This document shows, piece after piece, positions 1-9,184 of a DNA stretch of 39,349 nucleotides. A model generated the notes under the pieces. That model was not told where the DNA came from and did no database searches. It saw only the letters and a program-made list of their open reading frames with translations. Position 1 is the first letter of the stretch. Each line of letters begins with the position of its first letter. The DNA is from an uncultured beta proteobacterium (GTDB lineage: Bacteria > Pseudomonadota > Gammaproteobacteria > Burkholderiales > Burkholderiaceae): positions 1 through 39,349 of the forward strand of contig CAIMOW010000004.1 in assembly GCA_903843235.1 (NCBI GenBank), given 5' to 3'. The position numbers were made by a program, and so were the translations under genes.

Positions 1-664
1 CTCAGAAAATTCTAATCAAGTTAACTTTATTCGTTTTGCCCTAGAGGCAAAGGTTTTGTCGTTTGGGGAGTTTAAAACCAAAGCGGGACGGCTATCTCCT
101 TATTTCTTTAACGCAGGTGGATTTAATGATGGAGCGCGCCTCAGTGCGTTAGGGTGCTATTACGCAAAAGCTCTGCAACAGTCCAAGATTGGGTTCGACA
201 TGCTATTTGGCCCAGCTTATAAGGGTATTACTCTGGCAGCAGCGACTGCGATTGCTTTAGCGGATAGTGGGCGTAATGTGCCTTATGCCTACAACCGCAA
301 AGAAGCTAAAGATCACGGCGAGGGCGGCACCCTCGTTGGCGCACCCGTCAAAGGTAAGGTAGTGATCGTCGATGATGTGATTTCTGCTGGAACGTCAGTG
401 CGAGAGTCGGTGGAGTTGATTCGTGCTGCTGGTGCGCAGCCTGCTGCCGTATTAATTGCCTTAGATCGCATGGAGAGGTCAGGTACCGCTACTGAGATTG
501 GCGATAAGTCGGCAGTGCAAGCGGTTGAGAAAGAATTTGGATTGCCGGTAATTGCGATTGCCAACCTCACAGACTTGATGGCTTTCTTGACTGCATCTAG
601 TGATGCAGGGTTGACGAACTACCTTCCTGCTGTGAAGGCTTATCGCGAGAAGTACGGCATTTAG
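1..664 (+). CDS. pyrE: orotate phosphoribosyltransferase (5'-truncated by window edge)
   Basis: Orotate + PRPP gives OMP, the fifth step of pyrimidine synthesis in the cytoplasm. Visible: [21 protein letters not shown] near the N-terminus, [20 protein letters not shown] (flexible catalytic loop) and the PRPP-binding segment [13 protein letters not shown]. The frame stays open upstream of the first possible start (TTG at 56) to the window edge, and those codons read [20 protein letters not shown], which matches the usual PyrE N-terminus. The true start is therefore a few codons outside the window and the gene is almost complete. It converges with dapF, 8 bp away. Family identity is secure. Confidence 0.95.
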   Translation, partial: SENSNQVNFIRFALEAKVLSFGEFKTKAGRLSPYFFNAGGFNDGARLSALGCYYAKALQQSKIGFDMLFGPAYKGITLAAATAIALADSGRNVPYAYNRKEAKDHGEGGTLVGAPVKGKVVIVDDVISAGTSVRESVELIRAAGAQPAAVLIALDRMERSGTATEIGDKSAVQAVEKEFGLPVIAIANLTDLMAFLTASSDAGLTNYLPAVKAYREKYGI

Positions 665-672
665 CGGACCGC

Positions 673-1569
673 TTAAATTTCTGTTTCACCTTCAAAGACC
701 GTAACAGCAGGGCCCGTCATGATGACTGGCTGAGCCACATCGTTTACTATTCCGCCCCAAGCTATTTGTAAATCACCACCGCGAGTATGTACTTTGACTG
801 GAGAGTCGAGCATGCCGCGACGAATGCCAGAAACCACTGCAGCACAAGCTCCCGTTCCACAGGCAAGCGTTTCACCGGCGCCACGCTCAAATACACGGAG
901 TTTGATTTCATTGCGATTATGGATTTGCATATAGCCTGCATTAACGCGTTTTGGAAATGCAGGATGCTTTTCAATAAAAGGACCCTCTTCAAGTACTGGA
1001 GCGCTGTCAACATCACTCACTACTTGAACTGCATGTGGGTTGCCCATCGATACCACGCCGACCCAGTCGTCATGGCTTGCAGGATGGTCAATCGGCAATG
1101 CATAAAGGATTTCATGAAACTCTTGCATGCTAGCCAAACCATCTGCCTTAAAAGGAATGTGGCTATGCTCGAAGATTGGCGCACCCATATCTACTTCTAC
1201 TTGCCCATCTGGATGAGACTTGAGTATCAAAATAGTATGTGCAACTTCAACCCTTAGTGGGTTTTTGCTGGAGAGACCTTGATCTAATACAAAGCGCACA
1301 AAGCAGCGTGAACCATTGCCACATTGTTCGACCTCTCCGCCGTCGGCATTAAAGATGCGATAGCGAAAATCTGCGTCCGGATGAGTTGCTTTTTCTACTA
1401 ACAATATTTGGTCTGCACCAATACCGAATTGACGATGAGCCAACCGTTGCCATTGCTCTTGAGTGATATCACTCAGATCTTGATCAATCCCATTGAGCAC
1501 AATGAAATCATTGCCCGCACCATGCATTTTAGTGAAGCGTAGTTTGCGTGCAGGCTTATTTGAATTCAT
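673..1569 (-). CDS. dapF: diaminopimelate epimerase
   Basis: Converts LL- to meso-diaminopimelate for lysine and peptidoglycan synthesis; cofactor-independent two-cysteine racemase. The sequence shows [11 protein letters not shown] at the N-terminus, EQCGNGSRC with the first catalytic Cys, GNPHAV, and [16 protein letters not shown] with the second catalytic Cys. I take the ATG at 1569 (298 aa); a TTG two codons upstream adds nothing. Length is a little above the E. coli enzyme (274 aa) because of a short N-terminal tail. It follows the LpxL-type gene on the same strand after a 176-bp gap and converges with pyrE. Confidence 0.95.
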   Translation of the reverse strand: MNSNKPARKLRFTKMHGAGNDFIVLNGIDQDLSDITQEQWQRLAHRQFGIGADQILLVEKATHPDADFRYRIFNADGGEVEQCGNGSRCFVRFVLDQGLSSKNPLRVEVAHTILILKSHPDGQVEVDMGAPIFEHSHIPFKADGLASMQEFHEILYALPIDHPASHDDWVGVVSMGNPHAVQVVSDVDSAPVLEEGPFIEKHPAFPKRVNAGYMQIHNRNEIKLRVFERGAGETLACGTGACAAVVSGIRRGMLDSPVKVHTRGGDLQIAWGGIVNDVAQPVIMTGPAVTVFEGETEI

Positions 1570-1745
1570 GCTCAAAAGAATGTCCGTGTAGTCGGTTGGT
1601 ATTGTTAGTTATAGAGACTGGGTTCGCTAGCTAGCCCATATTTGAAGGGTTTGTGTCCACAATATTACTCCGCTGGTCTTTCTCCAACAAGCTCTTCAAT
1701 CAGTTGAAAAAGTTTTGTAACTAGGTCGCCTTGGGGGCGAAGAGA

Positions 1746-2606
1746 TTAATTGCTTGGGGGTAGGTCTGCACCGGTAGGATGCTTGTAACGGTTGTAGGCC
1801 CAGAGAAACTGTTCAGGCGCACATAGTATTGCGTTTTCAATAGCCAAATTTAATTCCTGCGCGGCAATTTGAGGCTCTTTAGAAAACGGCTCGATACGTT
1901 TCGCCTGCATTAGCCACCCAGCACCCCATTTTTTTCGTACGGCGGTAAACATCACGACGGGTGTTTGATGGCGGTTTGCGAGACGGGCTGGTAATATGGT
2001 GGTGTAGGCAGGGCGCCCAAAGAAGGGTGACCAAATACCCTCCCCGCCACTAGGCACCTGATCTGGAAGAATGCCAATAGCCTCTCCCCGAGTGAGAGCC
2101 CGAGTCATTTGCCGAACGCCATTTAAATTGGTGGGGACAAAGTGTAAATTGGGGTAGTTTCGGCCCTCTTCAACAATTTCATTAAGCCACTTTTGCCTGG
2201 CTGGGCGATACAAAATAGTGGCCGGATAATGTTGCGCCATGATGCGCGGCATGACCTCAAAGCAACCAAGATGGGGGGTAAGCATGAGCAAACCATGACC
2301 CTCACTAAGAGCCGATTCGACAATATCGAAATGGAGCACTTCGACCAAATCAAGGGATTTTTTTGGGTTTTTCCACACCCACAAGCTATCAGCAAATAGC
2401 ATTCCTGACCCAGCAGCGGCAGACCAAATTTTGACTGGTAGCTGATATTGGGTGGTAACAGCTAAGTAATGCGCTCTAAAGAGCTTACGGTAATGGCTGG
2501 ATATTAGATAGGTAAACACCCCTAAAAAAGCCCCAATTACTTGCACTGCGGCAAGAGGTAATGCCCCGATACCCTTAAACATGAGCTTTATAAATAGGTT
2601 TTGCAC
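1746..2606 (-). CDS. LpxL/HtrB-family lysophospholipid (lipid A) acyltransferase
   Basis: Inner-membrane acyltransferase that adds a secondary acyl chain to lipid A precursors. Visible: a hydrophobic N-terminal segment (LPLAAVQVIGAFLGVFTYL), the catalytic H-x4-E motif in TPHLGCFEV, the ILYRPARQ block, GILPDQVPSGGEG and the C-terminal FLWAYNRYK typical of the family. The start drawn is GTG at 2606; an ATG at residue 9 (2582) is an alternative and neither has a well-spaced ribosome site. Which lipid A position it acylates (LpxL or LpxM type) cannot be told from sequence alone. It is divergent from metK. After its TAA stop the same frame stays open for 26 more codons (see findings). Confidence 0.85.
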   Translation of the reverse strand: MQNLFIKLMFKGIGALPLAAVQVIGAFLGVFTYLISSHYRKLFRAHYLAVTTQYQLPVKIWSAAAGSGMLFADSLWVWKNPKKSLDLVEVLHFDIVESALSEGHGLLMLTPHLGCFEVMPRIMAQHYPATILYRPARQKWLNEIVEEGRNYPNLHFVPTNLNGVRQMTRALTRGEAIGILPDQVPSGGEGIWSPFFGRPAYTTILPARLANRHQTPVVMFTAVRKKWGAGWLMQAKRIEPFSKEPQIAAQELNLAIENAILCAPEQFLWAYNRYKHPTGADLPPSN

Positions 2607-2655
2607 CTTTCAATGATATTCAATGCAGGCTATAAGGACAAATTTAGCATTGGGC

Positions 2656-2683
2656 TTGATGAATTTGCTACTTTTCGTATAGA
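2656..2683 (+). promoter_or_regulatory. candidate sigma-70 promoter for metK
   Basis: TTGATG (2656-2661), a 16-bp spacer and TATAGA (2678-2683). It lies directly ahead of the structured metK leader, so transcription would begin about 2690, exactly where the SAM-II-like element starts. Predicted by eye only. Confidence 0.5.
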
Positions 2684-2690
2684 ATTGACC

Positions 2691-2747
2691 CATCGCCGAG
2701 TTAAGACAACTTGCAGGGCGATTCAAAAATTCTGCTAAAGCGTCGCC
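2691..2747 (+). promoter_or_regulatory. SAM-II (SAM-alpha) type riboswitch in metK leader
   Basis: P1 is formed by ATCGCC (2692-2697) and GGCGAT (2717-2722). The loop carries TTAA and TTGCAG, and downstream comes AAAAATTCTGCTAAA containing the conserved GCTAAA (2734-2739). GCAG (2713-2716) can pair with CTGC (2732-2735) to form the H-type pseudoknot of SAM-II. Spacing and conserved words agree with the SAM-II class as I remember it. Immediately after, TCGCC (2743-2747) can pair with GGCGA (2717-2721) and so compete with P1, a plausible switch. Position upstream of SAM synthetase fits feedback control by SAM. Confidence 0.72.
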
Positions 2748-2810
2748 GTTGTGGTTCCTGGCACGTCGAGTTGTCCAACAGATCGTGTTAATTTTTTAAA
2801 GGAATATGCA

Positions 2811-3977
2811 ATGGCAAATGATTACTTCTTTACCTCAGAATCGGTTTCTGAAGGTCACCCGGATAAAGTATCAGACCAAATTTCTGACGCCATCTTGGAT
2901 GCCATTCTGGCCCAAGACCCAACAGCACGCGTTGCTGCAGAAACTTTGTGCAATACCGGCCTAGTGGTATTGGCTGGTGAGATTACTACAAACGCAAATG
3001 TGGACTACATCCAAGTGGCTCGCAATACTTTGCGTGAAATCGGTTACGACAACACTGCCTACGGTATTGACTACAAAGGTTGCGCTGTATTAGTTGCTTA
3101 TGACAAGCAAAGTCCAGATATCGCACAGGGCGTTGATAAGGCGCATGACGATGGCTTAGATCAAGGTGCTGGCGATCAGGGCTTAATGTTTGGTTACGCT
3201 TGCGATGAAACTGCTGAACTGATGCCTTTACCAATTCACTTGTCTCATCGTTTGGTGGAGCGTCAGTCTCAACTGCGCCGCGATGGTCGTTTAACTTGGC
3301 TGCGTCCAGACGCAAAGTCTCAAGTAACCGTGCGCTATGTGGATGGCAAGCCTGACTCTATCGACACCGTTGTGCTGTCTACTCAGCATGATGAAGAAAT
3401 TTCTCTTGAAAAATTGCGTGAAGCAGTCATTGAAGAAATTATCAAACCTGTATTGCCTAAGCATTTGATCAAGGGCGCGATTAAGTTCTTGGTAAACCCA
3501 ACAGGTCGTTTCGTTATTGGTGGTCCACAAGGTGATTGCGGCTTAACTGGCCGTAAGATCATTGTGGATACCTACGGTGGTGCAGCTCCTCATGGCGGTG
3601 GTGCATTCTCAGGGAAAGACCCTTCTAAGGTTGACCGTTCTGCAGCATACGCTGGCCGTTACGTAGCAAAGAACGTGGTTGCCGCTGGTTTGGCAAGCAA
3701 GTGCTTAATTCAGATCTCATATGCGATTGGTGTTGCTAAGCCAACTTCTGTAATGGTGAGCACCTTTGGTACGGGCAAGATCTCTGATGAGAAGATTGCC
3801 CAATTGGTATCCGAGCACTTTGACTTGCGACCAAAAGGTATCGTGAAGATGCTGAATCTCTTGCGCCCAATCTATTGTAAAACTGCTGCTTATGGCCACT
3901 TTGGTCGCGAAGAGCCAGAATTTACTTGGGAACAGTGCGATAAAGCGCCTGCATTACGTGCAGCAGCAGGTCTGTAA
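2811..3977 (+). CDS. metK: S-adenosylmethionine synthetase
   Basis: Makes SAM from methionine and ATP; cytosolic tetramer needing Mg2+ and K+. Sequence landmarks: [13 protein letters not shown] at the N-terminus, [12 protein letters not shown], and the glycine-rich phosphate loop [19 protein letters not shown], followed by the C-terminal [12 protein letters not shown] place the start at ATG 2811 (388 aa) because AAAGGA lies 8 bp upstream and the protein then begins [12 protein letters not shown] as in the family; an in-frame extension to 2751 would run through the leader RNA. Its leader carries a SAM-II-like element and it is followed by the SAH-controlled ahcY-metF pair, completing the methyl cycle. 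Confidence 0.97.
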   Translation: MANDYFFTSESVSEGHPDKVSDQISDAILDAILAQDPTARVAAETLCNTGLVVLAGEITTNANVDYIQVARNTLREIGYDNTAYGIDYKGCAVLVAYDKQSPDIAQGVDKAHDDGLDQGAGDQGLMFGYACDETAELMPLPIHLSHRLVERQSQLRRDGRLTWLRPDAKSQVTVRYVDGKPDSIDTVVLSTQHDEEISLEKLREAVIEEIIKPVLPKHLIKGAIKFLVNPTGRFVIGGPQGDCGLTGRKIIVDTYGGAAPHGGGAFSGKDPSKVDRSAAYAGRYVAKNVVAAGLASKCLIQISYAIGVAKPTSVMVSTFGTGKISDEKIAQLVSEHFDLRPKGIVKMLNLLRPIYCKTAAYGHFGREEPEFTWEQCDKAPALRAAAGL

Positions 3978-4015
3978 GCAGACAATAAGTAGCATGTAGT
4001 TGTATTGAAGCGAAA

Positions 4016-4045
4016 TATGGCGAAATTGATTACAATTTCGCCATA
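4016..4045. other. perfect 12-bp hairpin between metK and the SAH riboswitch
   Basis: TATGGCGAAATT (4016-4027) and AATTTCGCCATA (4034-4045) are exact inverse complements around the loop GATTAC. No T-run follows on either side, so it is not a classic intrinsic terminator. It abuts the first base of the SAH element. It may be an mRNA 3'-end stabiliser for metK, a processing site or a weak terminator. Confidence 0.6.
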
Positions 4046-4146
4046 CCTTCAAGGAGCGTTGCAAGGAATGCTGAGAACCAGCGTTTCCCCAGGCTTGAAG
4101 GGAGTGGACCCCTAAATGGAGTTTACTAATTGCAACCGCGCTCGCT
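4046..4146 (+). promoter_or_regulatory. S-adenosylhomocysteine (SAH) riboswitch
   Basis: P1 is CCTTCAA (4046-4052) with CTTGAAGG (4094-4101). Inside lies the conserved AAGGAGCGTTGCAA and the 3' strand word CCCCAGGCTTG, both hallmarks of the SAH riboswitch class. The pseudoknot partner is found downstream: GAGCG (4054-4058) with CGCTC (4139-4143), the latter in a GCAACCGCGCTC context. It lies directly ahead of ahcY, the gene that hydrolyses SAH, which is the class's usual target. SAH binding is expected to raise ahcY expression. Confidence 0.88.
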
Positions 4147-4214
4147 AACCCATGATTCGATGGCTAGCGAGTTTCTACTCCAGCATTGGATCGTATTTAG
4201 CTGGAGCATTCATG
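4141..4214 (+). promoter_or_regulatory. expression platform with ribosome-site-sequestering hairpin (ahcY)
   Basis: Two hairpins follow the aptamer. CTCGCTAACC (4141-4150) pairs with GGCTAGCGAG (4162-4171) with one mismatch, and uses bases that also belong to the pseudoknot strand CGCTC, so the two are mutually exclusive. CTCCAGC (4178-4184) pairs exactly with GCTGGAG (4200-4206), which contains the GGAG ribosome site for the ATG at 4212. This suggests translational rather than terminator-type control. Confidence 0.6.
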
Positions 4215-5663
4215 AGTACCGTTTCTGATTTCAATTTACAAGACTTTGTGGCAACTCGTTGCGCAATTGCGGATATTTCTTTGGCTGATTTTGGCCGCAA
4301 AGAAATCGCTATTGCTGAAACTGAGATGCCAGGCCTCATCGCTATTCGTGATGAGTTCGCTGCAGGGCAACCATTACGTGGCGCACGCATTACTGGTTCA
4401 TTGCACATGACCATCCAAACTGCCGTTTTAATCGAGACCCTCGAGGCACTCGGTGCAGAAGTGCAATGGGCATCATGCAATATTTTCTCTACGCAAGATC
4501 ATGCTGCCGCTGCTATTGCAGCTAATGGCACGCCTGTGTATGCGATTAAGGGCGAGACTCTTGAGCAATATTGGGATTACACCCATCGTATTTTTGAGTG
4601 GGCTGATGGTGGCTTCACCAATATGATTTTGGATGACGGTGGCGATGCTACTTTACTCTTACATCTCGGTGCTCGTGCAGAAAAAGATCAAGCCTGCTTG
4701 AATCACCCAACCAGCGAAGAAGAAACCATTTTGTTTGCGGCTATCAAAAACAAACTGGCGCAAGATCCAACTTGGTACTCCACTCGTTTGGCGCAAGTAA
4801 AAGGCGTTACTGAAGAAACAACGACGGGCGTACATCGCTTGTATCAAATGTTTGCTAAGGGCGATTTAAAGTTCCCGGCAATTAACGTCAATGACTCAGT
4901 GACTAAGAGCAAGTTCGATAATCTCTATGGTTGTCGTGAGTCTTTGGTTGATGCGATTAAGCGTGCAACAGACGTGATGGTTGCCGGTAAAGTTGCAGTC
5001 GTTTGTGGTTACGGCGACGTAGGTAAGGGTTCCGCACAAGCATTGCGTGCTTTATCTGCTCAAGTTTGGGTGACTGAAGTGGATCCAATCTGCGCATTGC
5101 AAGCGGCGATGGAAGGCTACCGTGTTGTCACAATGGACTACGCTGCTGACAAAGCGGACATCTTCGTTTCAGCAACAGGCAACTATCATGTGATTACGCA
5201 TGACCACATGATAAGGATGAAGAATCAAGCCATCGTTTGTAATATTGGCCACTTTGACAATGAGATTGATATTGCTGGTATTGAAAAATACAAGTGGGAA
5301 GAAATCAAACCTCAGGTTGACCATGTGATTTTCCCGGCCGCTAACGGCATGCCTGAGAAGCGCATCATTATTTTGGCTAAAGGTCGTTTAGTAAACCTCG
5401 GTTGTGGTACAGGTCATCCATCTTACGTGATGAGCTCATCATTTGCGAACCAAGTGATTGCGCAAATTGAATTGTGGAATGCAGTTGGCACAAATAAATA
5501 CCCCATCGGTGTTTACACATTGCCTAAGCATTTAGATGAGAAGGTTGCACGCTTGCAGTTGAAGACTCTCAATGCGCAGTTGACTGTGTTGTCTGATCAG
5601 CAAGCATCCTATATCGGCGTTACCAAGGAAGGTCCTTACAAGGCCGACCACTATCGTTATTAA
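4212..5663 (+). CDS. ahcY: adenosylhomocysteinase
   Basis: Hydrolyses S-adenosylhomocysteine to adenosine and homocysteine, relieving product inhibition of methyltransferases; NAD-bound cytosolic tetramer. Visible: N-terminal [39 protein letters not shown], the NAD-binding Rossmann loop [25 protein letters not shown], and the C-terminal [13 protein letters not shown]. An open frame begins at 4152, but the ATG at 4212 has GGAG 5 bp upstream and gives the standard N-terminus (483 aa); the upstream codons belong to the riboswitch. Probably co-transcribed with metF 31 bp downstream. Confidence 0.97.
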   Translation: MSTVSDFNLQDFVATRCAIADISLADFGRKEIAIAETEMPGLIAIRDEFAAGQPLRGARITGSLHMTIQTAVLIETLEALGAEVQWASCNIFSTQDHAAAAIAANGTPVYAIKGETLEQYWDYTHRIFEWADGGFTNMILDDGGDATLLLHLGARAEKDQACLNHPTSEEETILFAAIKNKLAQDPTWYSTRLAQVKGVTEETTTGVHRLYQMFAKGDLKFPAINVNDSVTKSKFDNLYGCRESLVDAIKRATDVMVAGKVAVVCGYGDVGKGSAQALRALSAQVWVTEVDPICALQAAMEGYRVVTMDYAADKADIFVSATGNYHVITHDHMIRMKNQAIVCNIGHFDNEIDIAGIEKYKWEEIKPQVDHVIFPAANGMPEKRIIILAKGRLVNLGCGTGHPSYVMSSSFANQVIAQIELWNAVGTNKYPIGVYTLPKHLDEKVARLQLKTLNAQLTVLSDQQASYIGVTKEGPYKADHYRY

Positions 5664-5694
5664 TTAAAGCAATAAAAGTCATGGGCCCAAAATC

Positions 5695-6525
5695 ATGGAA
5701 TTGAGCGTCGAATTCTTTCCTCCTAAAACACCTGAAGGTGAGAATAAGCTACATCTGGTGCGCGAGCGTTTGAGTGAAATACTCAAGCCCGCGTTCTATT
5801 CCGTGACTTTTGGTGCTGGTGGCTCTACTCAGTCTGGCACTTTAAAAGTAGTGAGTGATATTCATGCTGCTGGCGAAGCCGTTGCCCCTCACTTATCTTG
5901 CGTTGGTAGTTCTCGCGAGAGCGTGCGTGAGATGCTCAAGCAATATCAGGCGTTAGGCATTAAGCGTATCGTGGCATTGCGTGGAGACCTCCCATCAGGG
6001 ATGGGTCAGTATGGCGAGTTTCATCATGCTAATGAGTTGGTGGAGTTTATTCGTGCGGAGACGGGCGATTGGTTTCATGTTGATGTAGCGGCATATCCAG
6101 AAACGCATCCACAAGCAAAGTCTCCTGCAAGCGATATTGATTTCTTTGTGCAGAAGATGAAAGCTGGCGCCAACTCTGCAGTCACTCAGTATTTTTATAA
6201 TAGTGATGCCTATTTCCGCTTTGCGGATGAGGCCTATGATTTAGGCGTAACTCAGCCGATCATTGCTGGCATCATGCCGATTACCAATAGTAGTCAACTG
6301 CTACGGTTCTCTGATGCTTGTGGCGCCGAGATTCCCCGTTGGATTCGTTTGCGTTTGCAATCTTATGGCGATGACATTGCCTCTATCCGTGCATTTGGAG
6401 AGGATGTGGTTACCGATCTGTGTGATCAGTTGTTAAGTGCTGGCGCCCCAGGTTTACATTTCTACTCGCTCAATCAGGCTGATGCTGTTTTGGCGATTGC
6501 TAATAACTTAGACTTAGCGAAGTAA
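5695..6525 (+). CDS. metF: 5,10-methylenetetrahydrofolate reductase
   Basis: FAD enzyme that makes 5-methyl-THF, the methyl donor for methionine synthesis from homocysteine. The sequence runs ELSVEFFPPKTPEGE, SVTFGAGGSTQSGT, HLSCVG, IVALRGDLPSG, VAAYPETHPQAKS, GANSAVTQYFYN, GIMPITN and FYSLNQADAV, all in family order. At 276 aa it is slightly shorter than E. coli MetF (296 aa) at the N-terminus. It sits 31 bp after ahcY and should share the SAH-regulated transcript, linking homocysteine release to its remethylation. It converges with the cyclo-ligase gene with 1 bp between them. Confidence 0.95.
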   Translation: MELSVEFFPPKTPEGENKLHLVRERLSEILKPAFYSVTFGAGGSTQSGTLKVVSDIHAAGEAVAPHLSCVGSSRESVREMLKQYQALGIKRIVALRGDLPSGMGQYGEFHHANELVEFIRAETGDWFHVDVAAYPETHPQAKSPASDIDFFVQKMKAGANSAVTQYFYNSDAYFRFADEAYDLGVTQPIIAGIMPITNSSQLLRFSDACGAEIPRWIRLRLQSYGDDIASIRAFGEDVVTDLCDQLLSAGAPGLHFYSLNQADAVLAIANNLDLAK

Positions 6526-6526
6526 T

Positions 6527-7147
6527 TTAGCTTCTTAGAGCAGACTCAGTCAGCATAAAGTCTAAGGGCTCATCGTGTGTTTGAGCCTGCCATTTAGCAT
6601 CATCTAACTGTTGCCAATCAAACCCTATGCCGATACAAAGTAAGCTGGGTTTAGCTTTGCGTAATTGGGCTAGTGTGCGGTCAAAGTAGCCACCCCCATA
6701 GCCAAGGCGCCAATAATGGTTTTTCCCACTCACTTTGGATTGGGACCAGCCTACACAGGGGATGAGAATGCAATCTGGAATGCATTGGCTGCGTTGTATG
6801 TTCTTTGGATCGGGTTCTGGAACATTATGCTTGCTCGGAATGAGTGCATCACCTTCTTCCCAGACATAAAACTCAAGATGTTTATCAGGGCGAGCAAAAG
6901 GAAGTGCTAATTGGCATCCCTTATTGTCAGAAACCCAGGATAAGAGCGTAGGACGCAGATCCGGCTCATTTTGAATGGGTACGTATAGTGCGATAGATGA
7001 TGGGTTTTGTTTACCCAAGAATTGACTAAGCCCTGCAGTAAGGTTTTTAAGACTTTCTGCATAGCTTGCATCTGCAGCAAAATGTGTCCTTTGCGTTAGC
7101 AGATCTTGGCGTAAAGTTTTTAGCGAATTACCGTGCATACCAGGCAT
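6527..7147 (-). CDS. 5-formyltetrahydrofolate cyclo-ligase
   Basis: ATP-dependent conversion of 5-formyl-THF to 5,10-methenyl-THF, returning a storage folate to the one-carbon pool. Visible: the N-terminal LKTLRQDLLTQR helix, IALYVPIQNEPDLRP, and the nucleotide/folate motif YWRLGYGGGYFDRTLAQL, followed by GIGFDWQQL and HDEPLDFMLTE. The frame opens at 7240 inside slt on the other strand, but family length favours ATG 7147 (206 aa) or 7138 (203 aa); no strong ribosome site decides between them. Its pairing with metF fits folate metabolism. It is the YgfA/MTHFS family; no 6S RNA was seen beside it. Confidence 0.88.
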   Translation of the reverse strand: MPGMHGNSLKTLRQDLLTQRTHFAADASYAESLKNLTAGLSQFLGKQNPSSIALYVPIQNEPDLRPTLLSWVSDNKGCQLALPFARPDKHLEFYVWEEGDALIPSKHNVPEPDPKNIQRSQCIPDCILIPCVGWSQSKVSGKNHYWRLGYGGGYFDRTLAQLRKAKPSLLCIGIGFDWQQLDDAKWQAQTHDEPLDFMLTESALRS

Positions 7148-7201
7148 TATCAGGCGAAAATTAATAGATATAGTAAAAGTAATTATGTAGAAGGCTAGAT
7201 A

Positions 7202-9166
7202 GTGAAAAAGAAGTTTGATATTCGGATGACTGGGCGTCACAAGCTAGCTGGAGCATTGCTTTCCGGCTTGATTTTATTTGTGCCCAATACCTTTGCTGAA
7301 AAAGTAAAAAAACCAAATCTTCCGAAGTCTTATGCAAGTAAGTCAGTTCCTCCCGAAATTACTGATAGCGATAGAGCTTTTATTGAGTTGCGCGAAGCGG
7401 CTAAAAAGAATGATGTATTTCGTGCGCAGCAATTAGCATCTAGCTTGCCTAATTATCCTTATGACGACTATGTAGCGTATTTTAGAATTAAGCCTCAGCT
7501 CTTTGATGGTACTGGTGGTGCAAGGGCCGATACCAGTGCCGATGCTCAGGTAAATAGTTTTTTGAGGCAATACGAGGGGTCGGCTTTGGCGGATCGTATG
7601 CGCAATGATTGGTTGCTTGTGTTGGGTAAGCGCAAGGATTGGACTAGTTTTGATTCTGAATACGCTAAGTTCGTATTGGATGATGATACTCAGGTGAAAT
7701 GTTACGCCTTGCAGTCCAAGTTAGCACAGGGCGAAAACCCCACTAAATTAGCAATTGATGCACGAGCAGTGCTCATTAATCCATCCTATTTTGGTTCCGC
7801 TTGCCAAGAGTTAGTTCCTGTATTGGTCGCTGCAGGCGGGATGACGCCAAGTGAGGCCAAAGCCGTAGGGCGCGCTGCTAGCGAAATGGGCTTTGATACG
7901 ATGTCACGCCGACTTGGTGGGGAAGATCCAATCGCTGATATTGTCAGGGGCGCCAAAGCAGACCCCCTTAAGGCATTCAAAGATTTTTCTCAAAACGCTT
8001 CGCGCTACAGCAAAGAGAACCAAGCAGTTGCTTGGGGAGTCATTGGGCAGTTCCTGGGCAAGAAATTAGATTCAAATGCGGACGATGCTTATCGCTTGCA
8101 GCAAGATTTGGGCTACAACGAATTACTTTCTACCGAAAGTCAGGAGTGGAAGGTACGCGCCGGCTTGCGGGCTAAAGATTGGACACTGGTTAAGAACGCC
8201 ATCGAGGGCATGAACCCCGCAGTGCGTAGTCGCGATCCCGCTTGGACCTATTGGTACGGCCGTGCATTCAAGGCAGATGGTCAAGATGCTAAGGCAAGAG
8301 AGAGCTATGAACTCATTGCTGATCAGTACAACTTTTATGGGCAGTTAGCCCGCGAAGAGCTCGGCAAATCTAATCATGCCCCGACACGAACAAAGGTATC
8401 CGAGCAGGATATTGATGCGATGGAAGGTCGGAAAGGCTTCATTAGAGGCGATCGCTTCTATGCCATGAATCTGCGCTTTGAGGGCAATCGCGAGTGGAAC
8501 TGGGAATTACGCAATATGACTGATAAGCAATTACTTGCCGCTGCAGAATATGCCAAACGGATTGGTTTATATGATCGCGTAGTGAATACTGCTGATCGTA
8601 CAAAACAAGAGCATGATTTCAGTTTGCGTTACCCAACGCCTTACCGTGATGAGTTATCACCGATTGCACGCCAGATTGATTTGAACTTGGCTTGGGCGTA
8701 TGGCCTCATTCGTCAAGAGTCCCGCTTTATCATGAATGCTTCTTCGTCGGTTGGCGCATCCGGACTGATGCAGGTGATGCCAAATACAGCTAAGTATGTC
8801 GCTAAGAAAATTGGTATGGTGAACTACACCAACGATAAGTTGAGCGATACCAACACCAACCTTACTTTGGGAAGCAATTATCTCAATATGGTCTTGATAG
8901 ATTTAGATGGGTCTTGGGTGTTGGCTTCTGCAGCATATAACGCAGGCCCATCCCGCTCTAAGGCTTGGCGTGAAAAATTAAGCAGCCCAACTGAAGGGGC
9001 GATTTTTGCTGAGACGATTCCATTTAATGAAACACGTACTTATGTGAAGAACGTTTTATCTAATGCCAATTACTATTCATCAGTCATGCAGGGCCAAGCA
9101 CAATCTTTAAAGCAGCGCTTAGGGGTGATAGCGCCTAAAGCGGCCACTCAATCAGAATTGCCTTAA
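7202..9166 (+). CDS. slt: soluble lytic murein transglycosylase
   Basis: Periplasmic enzyme that cleaves peptidoglycan between MurNAc and GlcNAc, forming 1,6-anhydro ends. An N-terminal signal peptide is visible (KLAGALLSGLILFVPNTFA). A long helical region carries the Slt70 superhelix, ending in the goose-lysozyme-like domain: LIRQESRF with the catalytic Glu at residue 506, ASGLMQVMPNTAKYVA, LGSNYLNMVL and AAYNAGPSR. The length (654 aa) matches Slt70. The start is GTG 7202 because AGAAGG lies about 7 bp upstream; an ATG at 7226 would shorten the signal peptide. It is divergent from the cyclo-ligase and leads a run with the NDUFA9-like gene and cca. Confidence 0.93.
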   Translation: MKKKFDIRMTGRHKLAGALLSGLILFVPNTFAEKVKKPNLPKSYASKSVPPEITDSDRAFIELREAAKKNDVFRAQQLASSLPNYPYDDYVAYFRIKPQLFDGTGGARADTSADAQVNSFLRQYEGSALADRMRNDWLLVLGKRKDWTSFDSEYAKFVLDDDTQVKCYALQSKLAQGENPTKLAIDARAVLINPSYFGSACQELVPVLVAAGGMTPSEAKAVGRAASEMGFDTMSRRLGGEDPIADIVRGAKADPLKAFKDFSQNASRYSKENQAVAWGVIGQFLGKKLDSNADDAYRLQQDLGYNELLSTESQEWKVRAGLRAKDWTLVKNAIEGMNPAVRSRDPAWTYWYGRAFKADGQDAKARESYELIADQYNFYGQLAREELGKSNHAPTRTKVSEQDIDAMEGRKGFIRGDRFYAMNLRFEGNREWNWELRNMTDKQLLAAAEYAKRIGLYDRVVNTADRTKQEHDFSLRYPTPYRDELSPIARQIDLNLAWAYGLIRQESRFIMNASSSVGASGLMQVMPNTAKYVAKKIGMVNYTNDKLSDTNTNLTLGSNYLNMVLIDLDGSWVLASAAYNAGPSRSKAWREKLSSPTEGAIFAETIPFNETRTYVKNVLSNANYYSSVMQGQAQSLKQRLGVIAPKAATQSELP

Positions 9167-9184
9167 TCACAAAAATCGGACTCT

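Noticed and set aside
787-1257. 156-codon open frame opposite dapF
   Set aside because: Cysteine- and tryptophan-rich shadow of a well-identified gene with no ribosome site.
2751-2810. N-terminal extension of metK
   Set aside because: No matching residues in the family; ATG 2811 has AAAGGA upstream and the standard [12 protein letters not shown] start.
4152-4211. N-terminal extension of ahcY
   Set aside because: Those codons are the riboswitch expression platform; ATG 4212 has a ribosome site and gives the family N-terminus.
7138-7202. 6S RNA gene beside the cyclo-ligase
   Set aside because: In some bacteria ssrS adjoins this gene, but here only 54 bp separate it from slt and no long paired structure fits.
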